Assembly: GCA_030699355.1 (NCBI GenBank)
Contig: JAUYMZ010000452.1
Span: 1-32,224 of the forward strand
DNA from: Bacteroidota bacterium
Lineage (GTDB): Bacteria; Bacteroidota; Bacteroidia; UKL13-3
Reading direction: 5' to 3'
Length of the DNA stretch: 32,224 nt
Below the pieces are notes generated by a model. It saw only the letters and a program-made list of their open reading frames with translations. It did no database searches and was not told where the DNA came from. The position numbers and the translations under genes are program-made. Below, in pieces: positions 19,200-28,960 of this stretch; within the stretch, counting starts at the first letter, position 1; every line of letters begins with the position of its first letter.

Positions 19200-20699
19200 A
19201 TGAAACAAGTGATAGCCATTTGCCTGAGCGCTTTATGCTTGCAGGTTTCGGCACAAAATCAAGAAGATATTTTGCGATATAGCAATCGAGGTATGGTTGG
19301 TTCAGCCAGAACAATGGGTTTATCTGGAGCTTTTGGGGCGGTTGGCGCCGATTTAAGCTCAGCTTCTATTAACCCCGCTGGTTTGGGATTATATAGAAAT
19401 AATCAGTTTTTATTAAGTACTGCCATTACATCAACCCTCACAGATGCTTCCTATACTGGAAATACCATGAATGATAGCAGAACCAATTTTAATATTCCAA
19501 ATATTGGTATAGCTTTAAATTCTACCAGTTATCACTTAGGTAAACCTAGAACATCTGGCATTATAAGTGGTACTTTTGTAATGGGCTTGAACCGACTCAA
19601 TGATTTTGGGTTGAACAGCCAATATTCTGGAAATGTAAGAAATGCAACGGTTGGAGATTATTTAGCAGGCCAAGCCAACGGGATAAACTTTAATTTTTTT
19701 AATGAAAGTTCATTTGATAATTCATTGGCTGCCCAAGCTTGGCGAGTGGCATTAATTGATTCGGTGCCTGGCTCAAACAATTATATTTCTATTCAAAATT
19801 TATTGGGTGATACTGCCTATTCGGTATCACAATTTCAACAAATAAAAAACCGTGGTAGAATGCAAGAATGGTATTTTGGAGGTGGGGTAAACGTATCCAA
19901 CTTTTTGTATTTAGGAGCTACTATGGTTATCCAACAAGCCTCTTATACCAGCGATTTAATTTATAGAGAAACTTTAAAAGAAAGTAGTATTCAAAATAAT
20001 CCTTATAGTTCTGTATCTATTAACCAAAACTTAGAATCTACAGGCTCTGGCGTGGGAGGAAAGTTTGGGTTCATCCTTCGACCTGCAACTTTTTTACGTG
20101 TAGGTGGGGCATACCATACGCCTGTTCGTTTATCAATGACAGATAATTACCAAAACTCTTTGAGTATGCGTTATAGTAATGGTGCTGTGTTTAACGCTCC
20201 AAATCAAATTAGAAAGGATTTTTATGAATATCAAATTGTAACTCCTGCAAGATGGCTGGCCAATGCAGCTATTATTGTTGGGAAGTCGTTCTTGTTTACG
20301 GCCGATTATGAAAGGATAGATTACAAAAATGGCCGTTTACAAGCTACCAATGATATGGCAGATTTTATAGTGGCTAATTCTAATAATAAATTATTGCATG
20401 ATGTGGCAGAAATATACCGCACTGGAATAGAATTTAGCTATGATTATGTGCGGGTTCGTGCTGGATATGCCCATATCGGTAGCCCGTTCAATGCTCAATA
20501 TATTAGTGAAGAAAACGGCAAAAAGCAGTTAATTAGTGGAGGTTTGGGTTGGGTGTACGACAATTCCATCTTCTTTGATTTTGCCGTAAGTAGTTTAATA
20601 GGAACAGATTTTCATGTGCCGTTTGGAGGTAATCCAGCCACAGCTTCTATTAATACCAATAGGTTAAACTTTATGTTTGGCGCCGGGATAAAGTTTTAG
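19200..20699 (+). CDS. Outer membrane protein, OmpP1/FadL-like
   Basis: Signal peptide ending SAQ; 'MVGSARTMGLSGAFGAVGADLSSASINPAGLGLYRNNQF' is typical of FadL/PorV-like OMPs. Confidence 0.82.
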   Translation: MKQVIAICLSALCLQVSAQNQEDILRYSNRGMVGSARTMGLSGAFGAVGADLSSASINPAGLGLYRNNQFLLSTAITSTLTDASYTGNTMNDSRTNFNIPNIGIALNSTSYHLGKPRTSGIISGTFVMGLNRLNDFGLNSQYSGNVRNATVGDYLAGQANGINFNFFNESSFDNSLAAQAWRVALIDSVPGSNNYISIQNLLGDTAYSVSQFQQIKNRGRMQEWYFGGGVNVSNFLYLGATMVIQQASYTSDLIYRETLKESSIQNNPYSSVSINQNLESTGSGVGGKFGFILRPATFLRVGGAYHTPVRLSMTDNYQNSLSMRYSNGAVFNAPNQIRKDFYEYQIVTPARWLANAAIIVGKSFLFTADYERIDYKNGRLQATNDMADFIVANSNNKLLHDVAEIYRTGIEFSYDYVRVRAGYAHIGSPFNAQYISEENGKKQLISGGLGWVYDNSIFFDFAVSSLIGTDFHVPFGGNPATASINTNRLNFMFGAGIKF

Positions 20700-20705
20700 T
20701 AAGAA

Positions 20706-20759
20706 AATAGCATAAAAAAAGGCTGAGTAAAGATTTACTCAGCCTTTTTTTATGCTATT
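20706..20759. terminator. Bidirectional rho-independent terminator
   Basis: Perfect 26-nt inverted repeat AATAGCATAAAAAAAGGCTGAGTAAA / TTTACTCAGCCTTTTTTTATGCTATT with a 2-nt centre, between convergent CDSs. Confidence 0.93.
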
Positions 20760-20772
20760 ATTTTCGTGCAAT

Positions 20773-21459
20773 TTATTCTGATTTAGAGAATGATTTAGAG
20801 ATGGTTTTTGAACCTTCTTTAAAACGAATAAAGTAAATGCCTTTTTGTAAATCGCTAATGTTTATATCAGTTTCAATACCTGTGTGGTTAATTGATTTTA
20901 CCTTAGAACCTAATACATTGTATATTTCCATAGAAACGGGTTCACGCGATGCACCTTGGTATTTAATAACCAAACGGTCTTTAGCTGGATTAGGGAATAA
21001 GCTTAATTCGCGATTAACCGCAGTTTCTTTTACCGAAGTTACCCATGCATTTAAGATAAACTCAACGGTATCTCTGATGCTAGGATTGCTTTTTAAGTAA
21101 CAAACAACTTTTCCAAAACCAGAACCGCTTTTATCGTTTAGAACAAAATCGCCTTTGAATTCGCCAGTTTTACCTGGAGCTAGAATAAATTCTGCTTTAG
21201 AACCAACAGATAAATCTACCAGGCAATTTCCTGGGTCACACATACCAAATTCCCACTCGGTGCGGGTAGATGAAATTTCAATTACTTCCCATTCAAAAAC
21301 ACTATCAGTGGTATTGTTAGTGAAGTTAGATTTGGCATCTAATTGAAAGAAAGTGCTTGGCCCTTGCCCTCTGCTCACTTTTGGATTGAAGGAAACAGAT
21401 TGCGCAAATAAACTTGGGACAACTATGAGGGTTAAAAAATAAAGTATTAGTTTTTTCAT
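20773..21459 (-). CDS. T9SS type A sorting domain-containing secreted protein
   Basis: Signal peptide MKKLILYFLTLIVVPSLFAQ; C-terminal 'LFPNPAKDRLVIKYQ...VLGSKVKSINHTG...ISDLQKGIYFIRFKEGSKTISKSFSKSE'. Confidence 0.9.
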   Translation of the reverse strand: MKKLILYFLTLIVVPSLFAQSVSFNPKVSRGQGPSTFFQLDAKSNFTNNTTDSVFEWEVIEISSTRTEWEFGMCDPGNCLVDLSVGSKAEFILAPGKTGEFKGDFVLNDKSGSGFGKVVCYLKSNPSIRDTVEFILNAWVTSVKETAVNRELSLFPNPAKDRLVIKYQGASREPVSMEIYNVLGSKVKSINHTGIETDINISDLQKGIYFIRFKEGSKTISKSFSKSE

Positions 21460-21518
21460 ATCATACAATTTTTAGATTCAAAAGAGTAATTTTGTTACTT
21501 CTTTGGATCAATTGGATG

Positions 21519-21526
21519 CAAAAGTA
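21519..21526 (-). promoter_or_regulatory. Candidate Bacteroidetes -7 promoter element for the T9SS protein gene
   Basis: Minus strand reads TACTTTTG, an exact match to TAnnTTTG, 60 nt upstream of the ATG; no clear -33 TTG at canonical spacing. Confidence 0.4.
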
Positions 21527-21559
21527 AAGCAAATTTTCTTAAAAAAACACTAATACTTC

Positions 21560-21973
21560 ATGAAAATCATAATAATAAATGGTCCAAACCTGAATTTACT
21601 GGGTATTCGGGAAAAAGAAATATACGGAAAACAGGATTTTGATTCCTTTTTTTTACAGTTAAAAGACCATTTTCCTGCCATCGAATTAAGTTTTTTTCAA
21701 AGCAATGTTGAAGGTGAAATCATCAATTGTTTGCACGATGTTGGGTTTAGTTATGATGGTATCATTCTCAATGCAGGTGCTTATTCTCATACATCTGTGG
21801 CCATTGGAGATGCTGTTGCCGCCATCACCACACCTGTTGTAGAGGTACACATAAGCAATTTGGCTGCCCGCGAAGATTTTAGACATAAAACCTTTATCGC
21901 TCCACACACAAAAGGGGTTATTTTTGGTTTTGGACTAAAGGGTTACCAATTGGCTATTCAGTCTTTTTTGTGA
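21560..21973 (+). CDS. aroQ: Type II 3-dehydroquinate dehydratase
   Basis: 'GPNLNLLGIREKEIYG', 'LNAGAYSHTSVAIGDAV', 'VEVHISNLAAREDFR'. Confidence 0.96.
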   Translation: MKIIIINGPNLNLLGIREKEIYGKQDFDSFFLQLKDHFPAIELSFFQSNVEGEIINCLHDVGFSYDGIILNAGAYSHTSVAIGDAVAAITTPVVEVHISNLAAREDFRHKTFIAPHTKGVIFGFGLKGYQLAIQSFL

Positions 21974-23036
21974 GTTTATGTTGGTTCAGACCTATAAATT
22001 CTGCCACATGAGGTAGCTGGCTAAATTGGCCAATTTTGCCAAGAAAATGAGCAAATACAATGCTTTTAGGGTATACCCCATATAGGTTTTGAACCGATTT
22101 TTGTGGCGCAACGGTTTTGCGTTTTTTCCACCATTTTCTCCATTTAAAGAAGAAATGAGAATGGGCTAGGTGCACCGCTTTTGAGTCTTTAAAATTTCTG
22201 TTTTTTATAAAGTAAAACGAACTTAATAAATCGAGTGTAGACCTCACTGGAATTAACCAAAACAGGGTTGAGGTTGCACTGTTTTTTAACAGCATTTGTA
22301 GCGAATTTCTAAAGTTTAAATAGGTTTTTTTTGGGTTGCCTTGTTGCAATGTGCTACCGCCCAAATGATAAACAGTGCTGTTGCCAACATACCAATTTTG
22401 ATACCCTGCCAATTGTAAGCGCCAACATAAATCTACTTCTTCCATGTGGGCAAAAAAGTGTTCATCGAAACCGCCAACTTCGTGAAAGGCTTTTGCCCTC
22501 ACAAACAAACAGGCGCCGCTAGCCCAAAAAACAGGAACATTATCATCGTATTGGCCCTTGTCTATTTCCATATCTTCGAATAGGCGCCCTCTGCAAAATA
22601 TATAGCCTAGATGGTCTATATAACCGCCTGCTGCCCCAGCATATTCAAAGTAATTACGATTGTTGTATTGCAATAATTTGGGTTGTGCCGCTGCAATTTT
22701 TGGGTCGCTTTCCATCCAAGAAATGACAGGCTCAATCCAATTTGGGCTAACTTCCACATCATTGTTTAACAAGATATAATAATCGGCTTGAACCCATTTC
22801 AATGCCTCATTATATCCGCCTGCATAGCCAAAATTTTCTGATAGCTGTACAACTTTTACTTGCGGATAATTGCTTTGTAGAAATGATACAGAATCATCGG
22901 TGGAAGCATTATCTGCTACAATTATTTGCAGGTTTTCATAGGTAGAAGCCAGAACGCTAGGTAAAAATTGTTCTAGTAATAAGCGTTTATTCCAATGTAT
23001 TATAACTACCGCAACAGAGGGTTGGTTCAGGCTCAT
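21954..23036 (-). CDS. Family 2 glycosyltransferase (rhamnosyltransferase-like)
   Basis: 'VAVVIIHWNKRLLLEQFLPSVLASTYENLQIIVADNASTDDSV', 'YYILLNNDVEV', 'EEVDLCWRLQLAGY'. Confidence 0.93.
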   Translation of the reverse strand: MSLNQPSVAVVIIHWNKRLLLEQFLPSVLASTYENLQIIVADNASTDDSVSFLQSNYPQVKVVQLSENFGYAGGYNEALKWVQADYYILLNNDVEVSPNWIEPVISWMESDPKIAAAQPKLLQYNNRNYFEYAGAAGGYIDHLGYIFCRGRLFEDMEIDKGQYDDNVPVFWASGACLFVRAKAFHEVGGFDEHFFAHMEEVDLCWRLQLAGYQNWYVGNSTVYHLGGSTLQQGNPKKTYLNFRNSLQMLLKNSATSTLFWLIPVRSTLDLLSSFYFIKNRNFKDSKAVHLAHSHFFFKWRKWWKKRKTVAPQKSVQNLYGVYPKSIVFAHFLGKIGQFSQLPHVAEFIGLNQHKLTKKTE

Positions 23037-23407
23037 GGATTTTTTTTCTTTTTATAGGGAGCATAAACAAAGCGAGCCTCTTCTGGTGTTACAAACAAAA
23101 TGCACATAAATTCTTTGGCATTTTTATAGTTGGCTATAAAGTCGGCCTCCCTTTCTGGAAGCACCAATTTACGTTCTTTCAATTCTTCTAAAGTGGTGGC
23201 GTTTATGCTAAATTCTCTGGCATAATCTTCTTTTAACAAAATAGCTTCGCCCAATTTTACCTCATGTTGGTGTGCCACAAAAATGGGATATTGGGTAAAA
23301 CCTTCTTTCACCATTTCTAAAGATACTTCTTTAATCATTGGGCTATAAAAGCCTAAATCGTCTTCTAGTACTTCTAATAACTTTTTTAGAATGTCTTCTT
23401 TTTCCAT
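23033..23407 (-). CDS. Conserved-looking hypothetical protein
   Basis: 124 aa ORF tightly coupled to neighbours: 1-nt TAATG overlap with rlmD, 4-nt ATGA overlap with GT2. Confidence 0.75.
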   Translation of the reverse strand: MEKEDILKKLLEVLEDDLGFYSPMIKEVSLEMVKEGFTQYPIFVAHQHEVKLGEAILLKEDYAREFSINATTLEELKERKLVLPEREADFIANYKNAKEFMCILFVTPEEARFVYAPYKKKKNP

Positions 23408-24819
23408 TATTTTAAAATCAATAAGGCAATATTTTCTACGTGGTGGGTGTGTGGAAACATGTCTACTGCTTGCACTTTGGCCACTTCATACACCTCTGTC
23501 ATTAAGGCTATATCTCTGGCTTGCGTGGCAGGATTACAACTTACATATACAATCTTTTTAGGCCTCACCTGCAACAATTGGTGAATCACGTCTTCATGCA
23601 TGCCCGCCCTTGGTGGGTCGGTAATTACTACATCTGGATTGCCATGGGTTTCAATAAATGCTTGGGTAAGCAAATCTTTCATATCACCAGCAAAAAAATG
23701 GGTATTATCTATTTGGTTCAGGGCGGCGTTTTGCTTGGCATCTTCTATGGCTTGCACCACATTTTCTATACCCACCACTTTGTTGGCTAATTTAGAAACA
23801 AATAGGGCAATGGTTCCCACGCCGGTATACAAATCGTAAACCAGCTCAGTGCCTGTTAATCCGGCAAATTCGCGGGCTTTTTTGTATAGTTCAATGGTTT
23901 GGTAGGCATTGGTTTGGAAAAACGATTTGGGTCCGATATAAAATTGAAGGTCTTCTAACTCTTCAATTAAATGGTTGTTTCCCTTGTAAACTTTAATATC
24001 TTGATCGTATAAAGAATCGTTTTTCTTTTCATTAATCACATACATTAGAGCGGTAATTTGCGGGAAGTTTTGATGTAAATGTTCCAGCAAAGCCTCACGA
24101 TTGGCCACATCTTCATGACCAAAGCTCATAATTAGCATCCATTCTCCTTTGAGGTTGGTGCGCAACAACATATTGCGCATAAAACCTGTTTGGCCATATA
24201 AATTATAAAAATCGTAATCGTTTGCTTTACAAAAATCGCGCACGCTGTTTCTAATTTCATCATTTAACTGCGGCATTAAATGGCAGGTAAATACCTCAAA
24301 AACTTTGTCGAACCTACCTGGAATATGGTAGCCCAAACCCATGTTTTCTTCTTTGCTGAGGGTGCCAATTTCCACTTTTTCTGTGAGCCATTTTCTGTCG
24401 GTAAACGAAAATTCTACCTTGTTTCTATATTCAGTTGTTCTGGCTGAACCTAAAATGGGTTCAAGCGGAGGGAAAGGGAATTTGCCGATTCTTTCAAAGG
24501 CATCGAGCACTTGTTGTTGTTTGTAGCGCAACTGGGCTGGGTAGCTCATTTGTTGCCACTTGCAGCCACCGCAAGTGCCGGCATGTTGACAAAAAGTATC
24601 GATTCTATCTTCCGAAGGTTTAACTACTTCGGTGATGGTGGCAATTTCGAACCTACGTTTATTTTGAATAACGCGCGCGTTCACCACATCACCCGGAACG
24701 GCATATTCTACCATTACCACTTTGCCATCTGGTCTGGCTATACTTTTACCTTCGCTGCCTGCATTTTCTATCAATAGATTTTCATAGAAAATGGGTTCTT
24801 TTGATTTCTTTTTGCCCAT
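23407..24819 (-). CDS. rlmD: 23S rRNA (uracil-C5)-methyltransferase RlmD-like
   Basis: N-terminal TRAM-like region, 'CQHAGTCGGCKWQ' Fe-S cysteines, 'DLYTGVGTIALFVS', 'VITDPPRAGMHEDVI', 'VYVSCNPATQARD'. Confidence 0.9.
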   Translation of the reverse strand: MGKKKSKEPIFYENLLIENAGSEGKSIARPDGKVVMVEYAVPGDVVNARVIQNKRRFEIATITEVVKPSEDRIDTFCQHAGTCGGCKWQQMSYPAQLRYKQQQVLDAFERIGKFPFPPLEPILGSARTTEYRNKVEFSFTDRKWLTEKVEIGTLSKEENMGLGYHIPGRFDKVFEVFTCHLMPQLNDEIRNSVRDFCKANDYDFYNLYGQTGFMRNMLLRTNLKGEWMLIMSFGHEDVANREALLEHLHQNFPQITALMYVINEKKNDSLYDQDIKVYKGNNHLIEELEDLQFYIGPKSFFQTNAYQTIELYKKAREFAGLTGTELVYDLYTGVGTIALFVSKLANKVVGIENVVQAIEDAKQNAALNQIDNTHFFAGDMKDLLTQAFIETHGNPDVVITDPPRAGMHEDVIHQLLQVRPKKIVYVSCNPATQARDIALMTEVYEVAKVQAVDMFPHTHHVENIALLILK

Positions 24820-24920
24820 TAGGGGCGCAATTTAAGAAAATGCTTTTACATATTGCTTAGCTTGTTTTCAAAGCCTGCCACCAATGTCTATAGAATGCCT
24901 AATAGTTTTTGAAGCTTTAT

Positions 24921-25577
24921 TTATCTTCTTGCGGTAAATTTTGAAATAATGATAGCCACAATGGTTACCATGTAAAACTGACCAATGATACCCCAAAAGG
25001 CGGCTAAGAGTCGGGCGTTATCAGTAGCAGGGGTAATGTCGCCATACCCAATAGTTGAAAGCGTAATGCTGCTAAAATAGGTTATTTGGTGGTAGATTTC
25101 AGGGATAGTATTACCATGAATATTGTTGAGGCTTTCTGGGTGAATAACTTGCAAAAAGATAAAGCTAAAAGTACTTAACAATACCAATAAAAGAAATCCA
25201 CTTAATGAGCCATAAACCACACTTTCACTTACTTCTTTTTTCTTTGTAATTTGTTTTAATGTTTCAATGAAAATTAATATGTAAAAGGCGATATAGGCAA
25301 ATAAACCTAAAAGTGCTGTTGTAAAATTAGAGAAAATCTCTGAGGCAAAAATTGGCTCCAGAACAATGATAACAAATAGGACGTTTTTTAGCCAATTTAC
25401 CCAGTTTTTGTTATCATGAAAAATACCCATTGAAACAATGCCAAGTAATACCATGTTAAAGGGCCATACATAGCTCGAGTAAAAGCTGTTTGAGAAGAAA
25501 AATATTCTATTGAAAATTACCATAAATAAGGCAAAAAGCAATAGCTCAAATCGGTTAGCGTATATCCACTTTTTCAT
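24921..25577 (-). CDS. Potassium-channel-like (two-TM pore) membrane protein
   Basis: Selectivity-filter sequence 'SSITLSTIGYGDITPATDNARLLA' preceded by several hydrophobic segments. Confidence 0.88.
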   Translation of the reverse strand: MKKWIYANRFELLLFALFMVIFNRIFFFSNSFYSSYVWPFNMVLLGIVSMGIFHDNKNWVNWLKNVLFVIIVLEPIFASEIFSNFTTALLGLFAYIAFYILIFIETLKQITKKKEVSESVVYGSLSGFLLLVLLSTFSFIFLQVIHPESLNNIHGNTIPEIYHQITYFSSITLSTIGYGDITPATDNARLLAAFWGIIGQFYMVTIVAIIISKFTARR

Positions 25578-25637
25578 TTACTTTTTTCACTTTTCCTTGA
25601 TGAGAAAATGCTTGCCTTATTAAAACAGCTTAAATCC

Positions 25638-26654
25638 TTAGATTATATTTACTTCAGGCGTGATGGTAATGCCAAAAGTATTTTTTACGGTTTCTTGAAT
25701 AAGCATTGCCATGGCGTAAATTTCATTTCCGGTGGCCTCACCGTAATTAACTAATACCAAGGCTTGGTCTTTATGAGCACCTGTATTTCCGATGCGTCTT
25801 CCTTTAAAACCGCAATATTCTATGAGCCAACCTGCAGGTACTTTTACCAAGTTATTTGGAAGGGGGTAGCCAGGTATAGTAGGAAATTTTGCTTTGAGTA
25901 ATTCATAGTCTGAGGCATTAATTTCTGGGTTTTTGAAAAAACTGCCCGAATTCCCTAACACTTTTGGATCAGGCAACTTTGCGCTTCTTATGGCAATAAC
26001 GGCATCACTTACATCTTTAATACTTGGACTTACAATTCCCTTTGCATGCAAGGTTTCTTGAATGGCGCCGTATTGAACATTGAGTTTGCCCTGCTTTTGC
26101 AATTTAAAAGTTACCGAAACAATGATGTATTTATCTTTTACTTCGTTTTTAAAAATACTTTCCCGGTAGCCAAACTTACATTCTGCATTGGTAAATTTTA
26201 CCAGTTTCCCCGATTCAATTTCTACGGCAAATAATTCTTCAAAGGTATCTTTGATTTCTGCTCCATAAGCACCAATATTTTGCATGGGAGCTGCGCCCAC
26301 ACATCCCGGAATAAGAGATAAATTTTCTAGGCCATACCATGCATTGTTCACAGAAAACATTACCAAATTGTGCCAAGCTTCTCCACTCATAGCTTTAATC
26401 CAAACAAAATCATCGTCTTCCTTAATTTTGTCCATGCCTTTGAGGTCTATTTGAACAGCCATGCCATCAAAATCTTGGGTGAGTAAAAGGTTGCTGCCAC
26501 CTCCCAGAACTAATTTTTTACGTTCGGCTAAGTTAAAGGCCGTACATAAAACTTGCACTTCTTCCACAGTTTTAACCGTAACAAACTGAGAGGCTTTTAC
26601 ATCAATCCCAAAAGTATTGTAAGGTTTTAGCGATATGTTTTGATAAATCACCAT
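25638..26654 (-). CDS. murB: UDP-N-acetylmuramate dehydrogenase
   Basis: 'NTFGIDVKA', 'LVLGGGSNLLLTQDFDGMAVQID', 'SLIPGCVGAAPMQNIGAYGAEIKDTF', 'GNSGSFFKNPEI'. Confidence 0.96.
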   Translation of the reverse strand: MVIYQNISLKPYNTFGIDVKASQFVTVKTVEEVQVLCTAFNLAERKKLVLGGGSNLLLTQDFDGMAVQIDLKGMDKIKEDDDFVWIKAMSGEAWHNLVMFSVNNAWYGLENLSLIPGCVGAAPMQNIGAYGAEIKDTFEELFAVEIESGKLVKFTNAECKFGYRESIFKNEVKDKYIIVSVTFKLQKQGKLNVQYGAIQETLHAKGIVSPSIKDVSDAVIAIRSAKLPDPKVLGNSGSFFKNPEINASDYELLKAKFPTIPGYPLPNNLVKVPAGWLIEYCGFKGRRIGNTGAHKDQALVLVNYGEATGNEIYAMAMLIQETVKNTFGITITPEVNII

Positions 26655-26713
26655 ATTTGCGCAGCAAGTAAAGAAATACTCTTGAAAAAAGCGATATAAA
26701 ATTTTTTTTGTTA

Positions 26714-28600
26714 ATGGATTCTATGTTTTCAACCATTTTTATTCTTTCTAGAAGGTTTCTGCTAGCCCTTGTATTTGCAGCTATTTGTAGACTTTTGTTC
26801 CTATTTTTTAATCCTTCATTATTAAATTTTCCTACCTATCAATTGTTCGAATCATTTTTTTTTGGTTTGTCTTATGATATCTCTGCTTTAGTTTATATAC
26901 ATGCCATTTTTATAGGATTTCATATTTTTCCAAGTAAAAAGTTTTACCAAACTAATTTTCAACAATACCTGCTCATCTTATACACGCTTGGGCAATTTGT
27001 TTTCTTTTTTTTTAATCTAGTTGATACAGGGTTTTATCCCATTTCTGGTAGAAGGAGTGGGAGTGAGATTTTTGATATGGCTTTTGAAACCAATGGCTTA
27101 GTGCTAAAGTATTTATCTAGTTATTGGTATTTGTTTATATTGTTATTGGTCTTAACCTTGCTAAACTACTTCGCCTATAAAAGAATAGCTTGTGTTCCTT
27201 CAAAATTTTTGGTTCAAACCAACAATAAATTTTTGTCTATATTTATAAAAGTTGCGGCTTTGTTTTTGGTTTTTATTGGGGGCCGAGGTGGATTTAAACT
27301 AATACCTCTTAATCCTTTTGATGCGGCAAAAAATACCAGGGCAGAACTCATTCCTTTGGTAGTAAATACGCCTTTTAATATTATTATTAGTGCCAAGCAA
27401 CCTGCCTTAAGCAACAAAAACTTTTTTTCATCAAAGGAAGAATTGATTGCACTTTTTAATCCAATACGGCAATTAACAATAAATAAGAAAACACAGCCTC
27501 CAAGAAATATTGTGCTCTTAATAGTAGAAAGCTTGGGTAAAGAATATGTGGGTTTCTACAATAATGGCAAGGGGTTTACGCCTTTTTTAGATTCTCTTAT
27601 GCAGCATAGTGAGGTTTATATGCATGCCTATGCCAATGGAAAAAAATCTATTGAAGGTTTGCCTGCCATTTTATCTGGATTGCCATCCCTTATGCAAATG
27701 CCTTATTTATCGAGTATATATCAAAACAATATGATTAGAGGGGCGGGGCATTATTTACAGGAGATAGGCTATAGTGCGGCGTTTTATCATGGTGGTAAAA
27801 ATGGAACCATGAGTTTTGATAATTATATTGCACTTAGCAATGGAGGAGCCTATTTTGGGAAAAATGAGTATCCCAATCAAGCCGATTTTGATGGTTATTG
27901 GGGGGTATCAGATAGGCCTTATTTGCAATATGTAGCACAAGAAATTAGTAAGCAAAAAGCGCCAACCTTTACCACTGTTTTTACTTTAACTTCACATCAC
28001 CCTTATCAGTTACCAGAAAAAGAGAAACAGCGGTTTAAAGAGGGTACTTTGCCCATTCATAAAACCATTTCTTATGCAGATGATGCTTTGAGAGATTTCT
28101 TTTTAACAGCTTCCAAAGAAGATTGGTTTGCCCATACTACTTTTATTATTACTGCCGACCATAGCGCAGAAAATGAAATGCCCTATTACCAAACGCCTCA
28201 AGGTAAATTTGAAATTCCGCTCTTGGTTTATAAACCCAATGTAGCGTTGCCCAAAAAGTTAAGTCAAACGGTTTCGCAATCAGATATTTTGCAAATTATT
28301 TTGTCTGAAGCCCAATATAACAAACCCTTTTTTAGTTTTGGTTCAGGCCTAAATACAGATAGTAATGCTTGTGCCGTACAGTTTCAAGATGGCTATTATC
28401 AATTTATTCAATGGCCATTTGTGTTAAATTTTGAGAATGAAAATGCCATTGCACTCTACCAACTAGAGCAGGATTCGTTGATGAAAGTAAATCTATTAAA
28501 AAACCCGAATTATGCCCTAAAAATAGAGAGTTTAAGTGAACGTGCTAAAGCCATTATTCAAAGTTATAATGAACGAATTATAGCCAATAAAACCTATTAA
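26714..28600 (+). CDS. LTA synthase/MdoB-family sulfatase-like phosphotransferase
   Basis: N-terminal multi-TM region then alkaline-phosphatase-superfamily domain: 'IVLLIVESLGKEYVGFYN', 'GKKSIEGLPAILSG', 'FIITADHSAENEMPYYQTPQGKFEIPLLVY'. ATG at 26714 preferred over the TTG used in the ORF track (26708). Confidence 0.9.
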   Translation: MDSMFSTIFILSRRFLLALVFAAICRLLFLFFNPSLLNFPTYQLFESFFFGLSYDISALVYIHAIFIGFHIFPSKKFYQTNFQQYLLILYTLGQFVFFFFNLVDTGFYPISGRRSGSEIFDMAFETNGLVLKYLSSYWYLFILLLVLTLLNYFAYKRIACVPSKFLVQTNNKFLSIFIKVAALFLVFIGGRGGFKLIPLNPFDAAKNTRAELIPLVVNTPFNIIISAKQPALSNKNFFSSKEELIALFNPIRQLTINKKTQPPRNIVLLIVESLGKEYVGFYNNGKGFTPFLDSLMQHSEVYMHAYANGKKSIEGLPAILSGLPSLMQMPYLSSIYQNNMIRGAGHYLQEIGYSAAFYHGGKNGTMSFDNYIALSNGGAYFGKNEYPNQADFDGYWGVSDRPYLQYVAQEISKQKAPTFTTVFTLTSHHPYQLPEKEKQRFKEGTLPIHKTISYADDALRDFFLTASKEDWFAHTTFIITADHSAENEMPYYQTPQGKFEIPLLVYKPNVALPKKLSQTVSQSDILQIILSEAQYNKPFFSFGSGLNTDSNACAVQFQDGYYQFIQWPFVLNFENENAIALYQLEQDSLMKVNLLKNPNYALKIESLSERAKAIIQSYNERIIANKTY

Positions 28601-28959
28601 AGTATATCTAATAAACCGGCTTCTATTTTGGCTTTTTTACTCAGTTTTTGGCAAACCAATTGATACGATTGGTCTATTAAATCTATGATTAGTGGTTCTG
28701 GTACATCTTGCGTAAAACTTACGGTATTCCAATGTTTTTTATCCATGTGATACCCTGGCTTTATGCCTTGGTAATCTAATCTTAACTCAATAGATTTCTC
28801 TGGGTCGCATTTTAAATTGCAAGAATCGGGTTCTTTGATGCTGATAAGGCAAAACATTTTTCCAGCAACTTTATACACCAAGGTGTCGTTGTCAAAAGGA
28901 AGGTGTTCGCTAACTGCTTGTTTAGCCAAACAATATTCCCTTAAAATCTCTATGTTCAA
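28597..28959 (-). CDS. MmcQ/YjbR family protein
   Basis: 'LPFDNDTLVYKVAGKMFCLISI', 'LKCDPEKSIELRLDYQGIKPGYHMDKKHWNTV'. Confidence 0.9.
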   Translation of the reverse strand: MNIEILREYCLAKQAVSEHLPFDNDTLVYKVAGKMFCLISIKEPDSCNLKCDPEKSIELRLDYQGIKPGYHMDKKHWNTVSFTQDVPEPLIIDLIDQSYQLVCQKLSKKAKIEAGLLDIL

Positions 28960-28960
28960 C

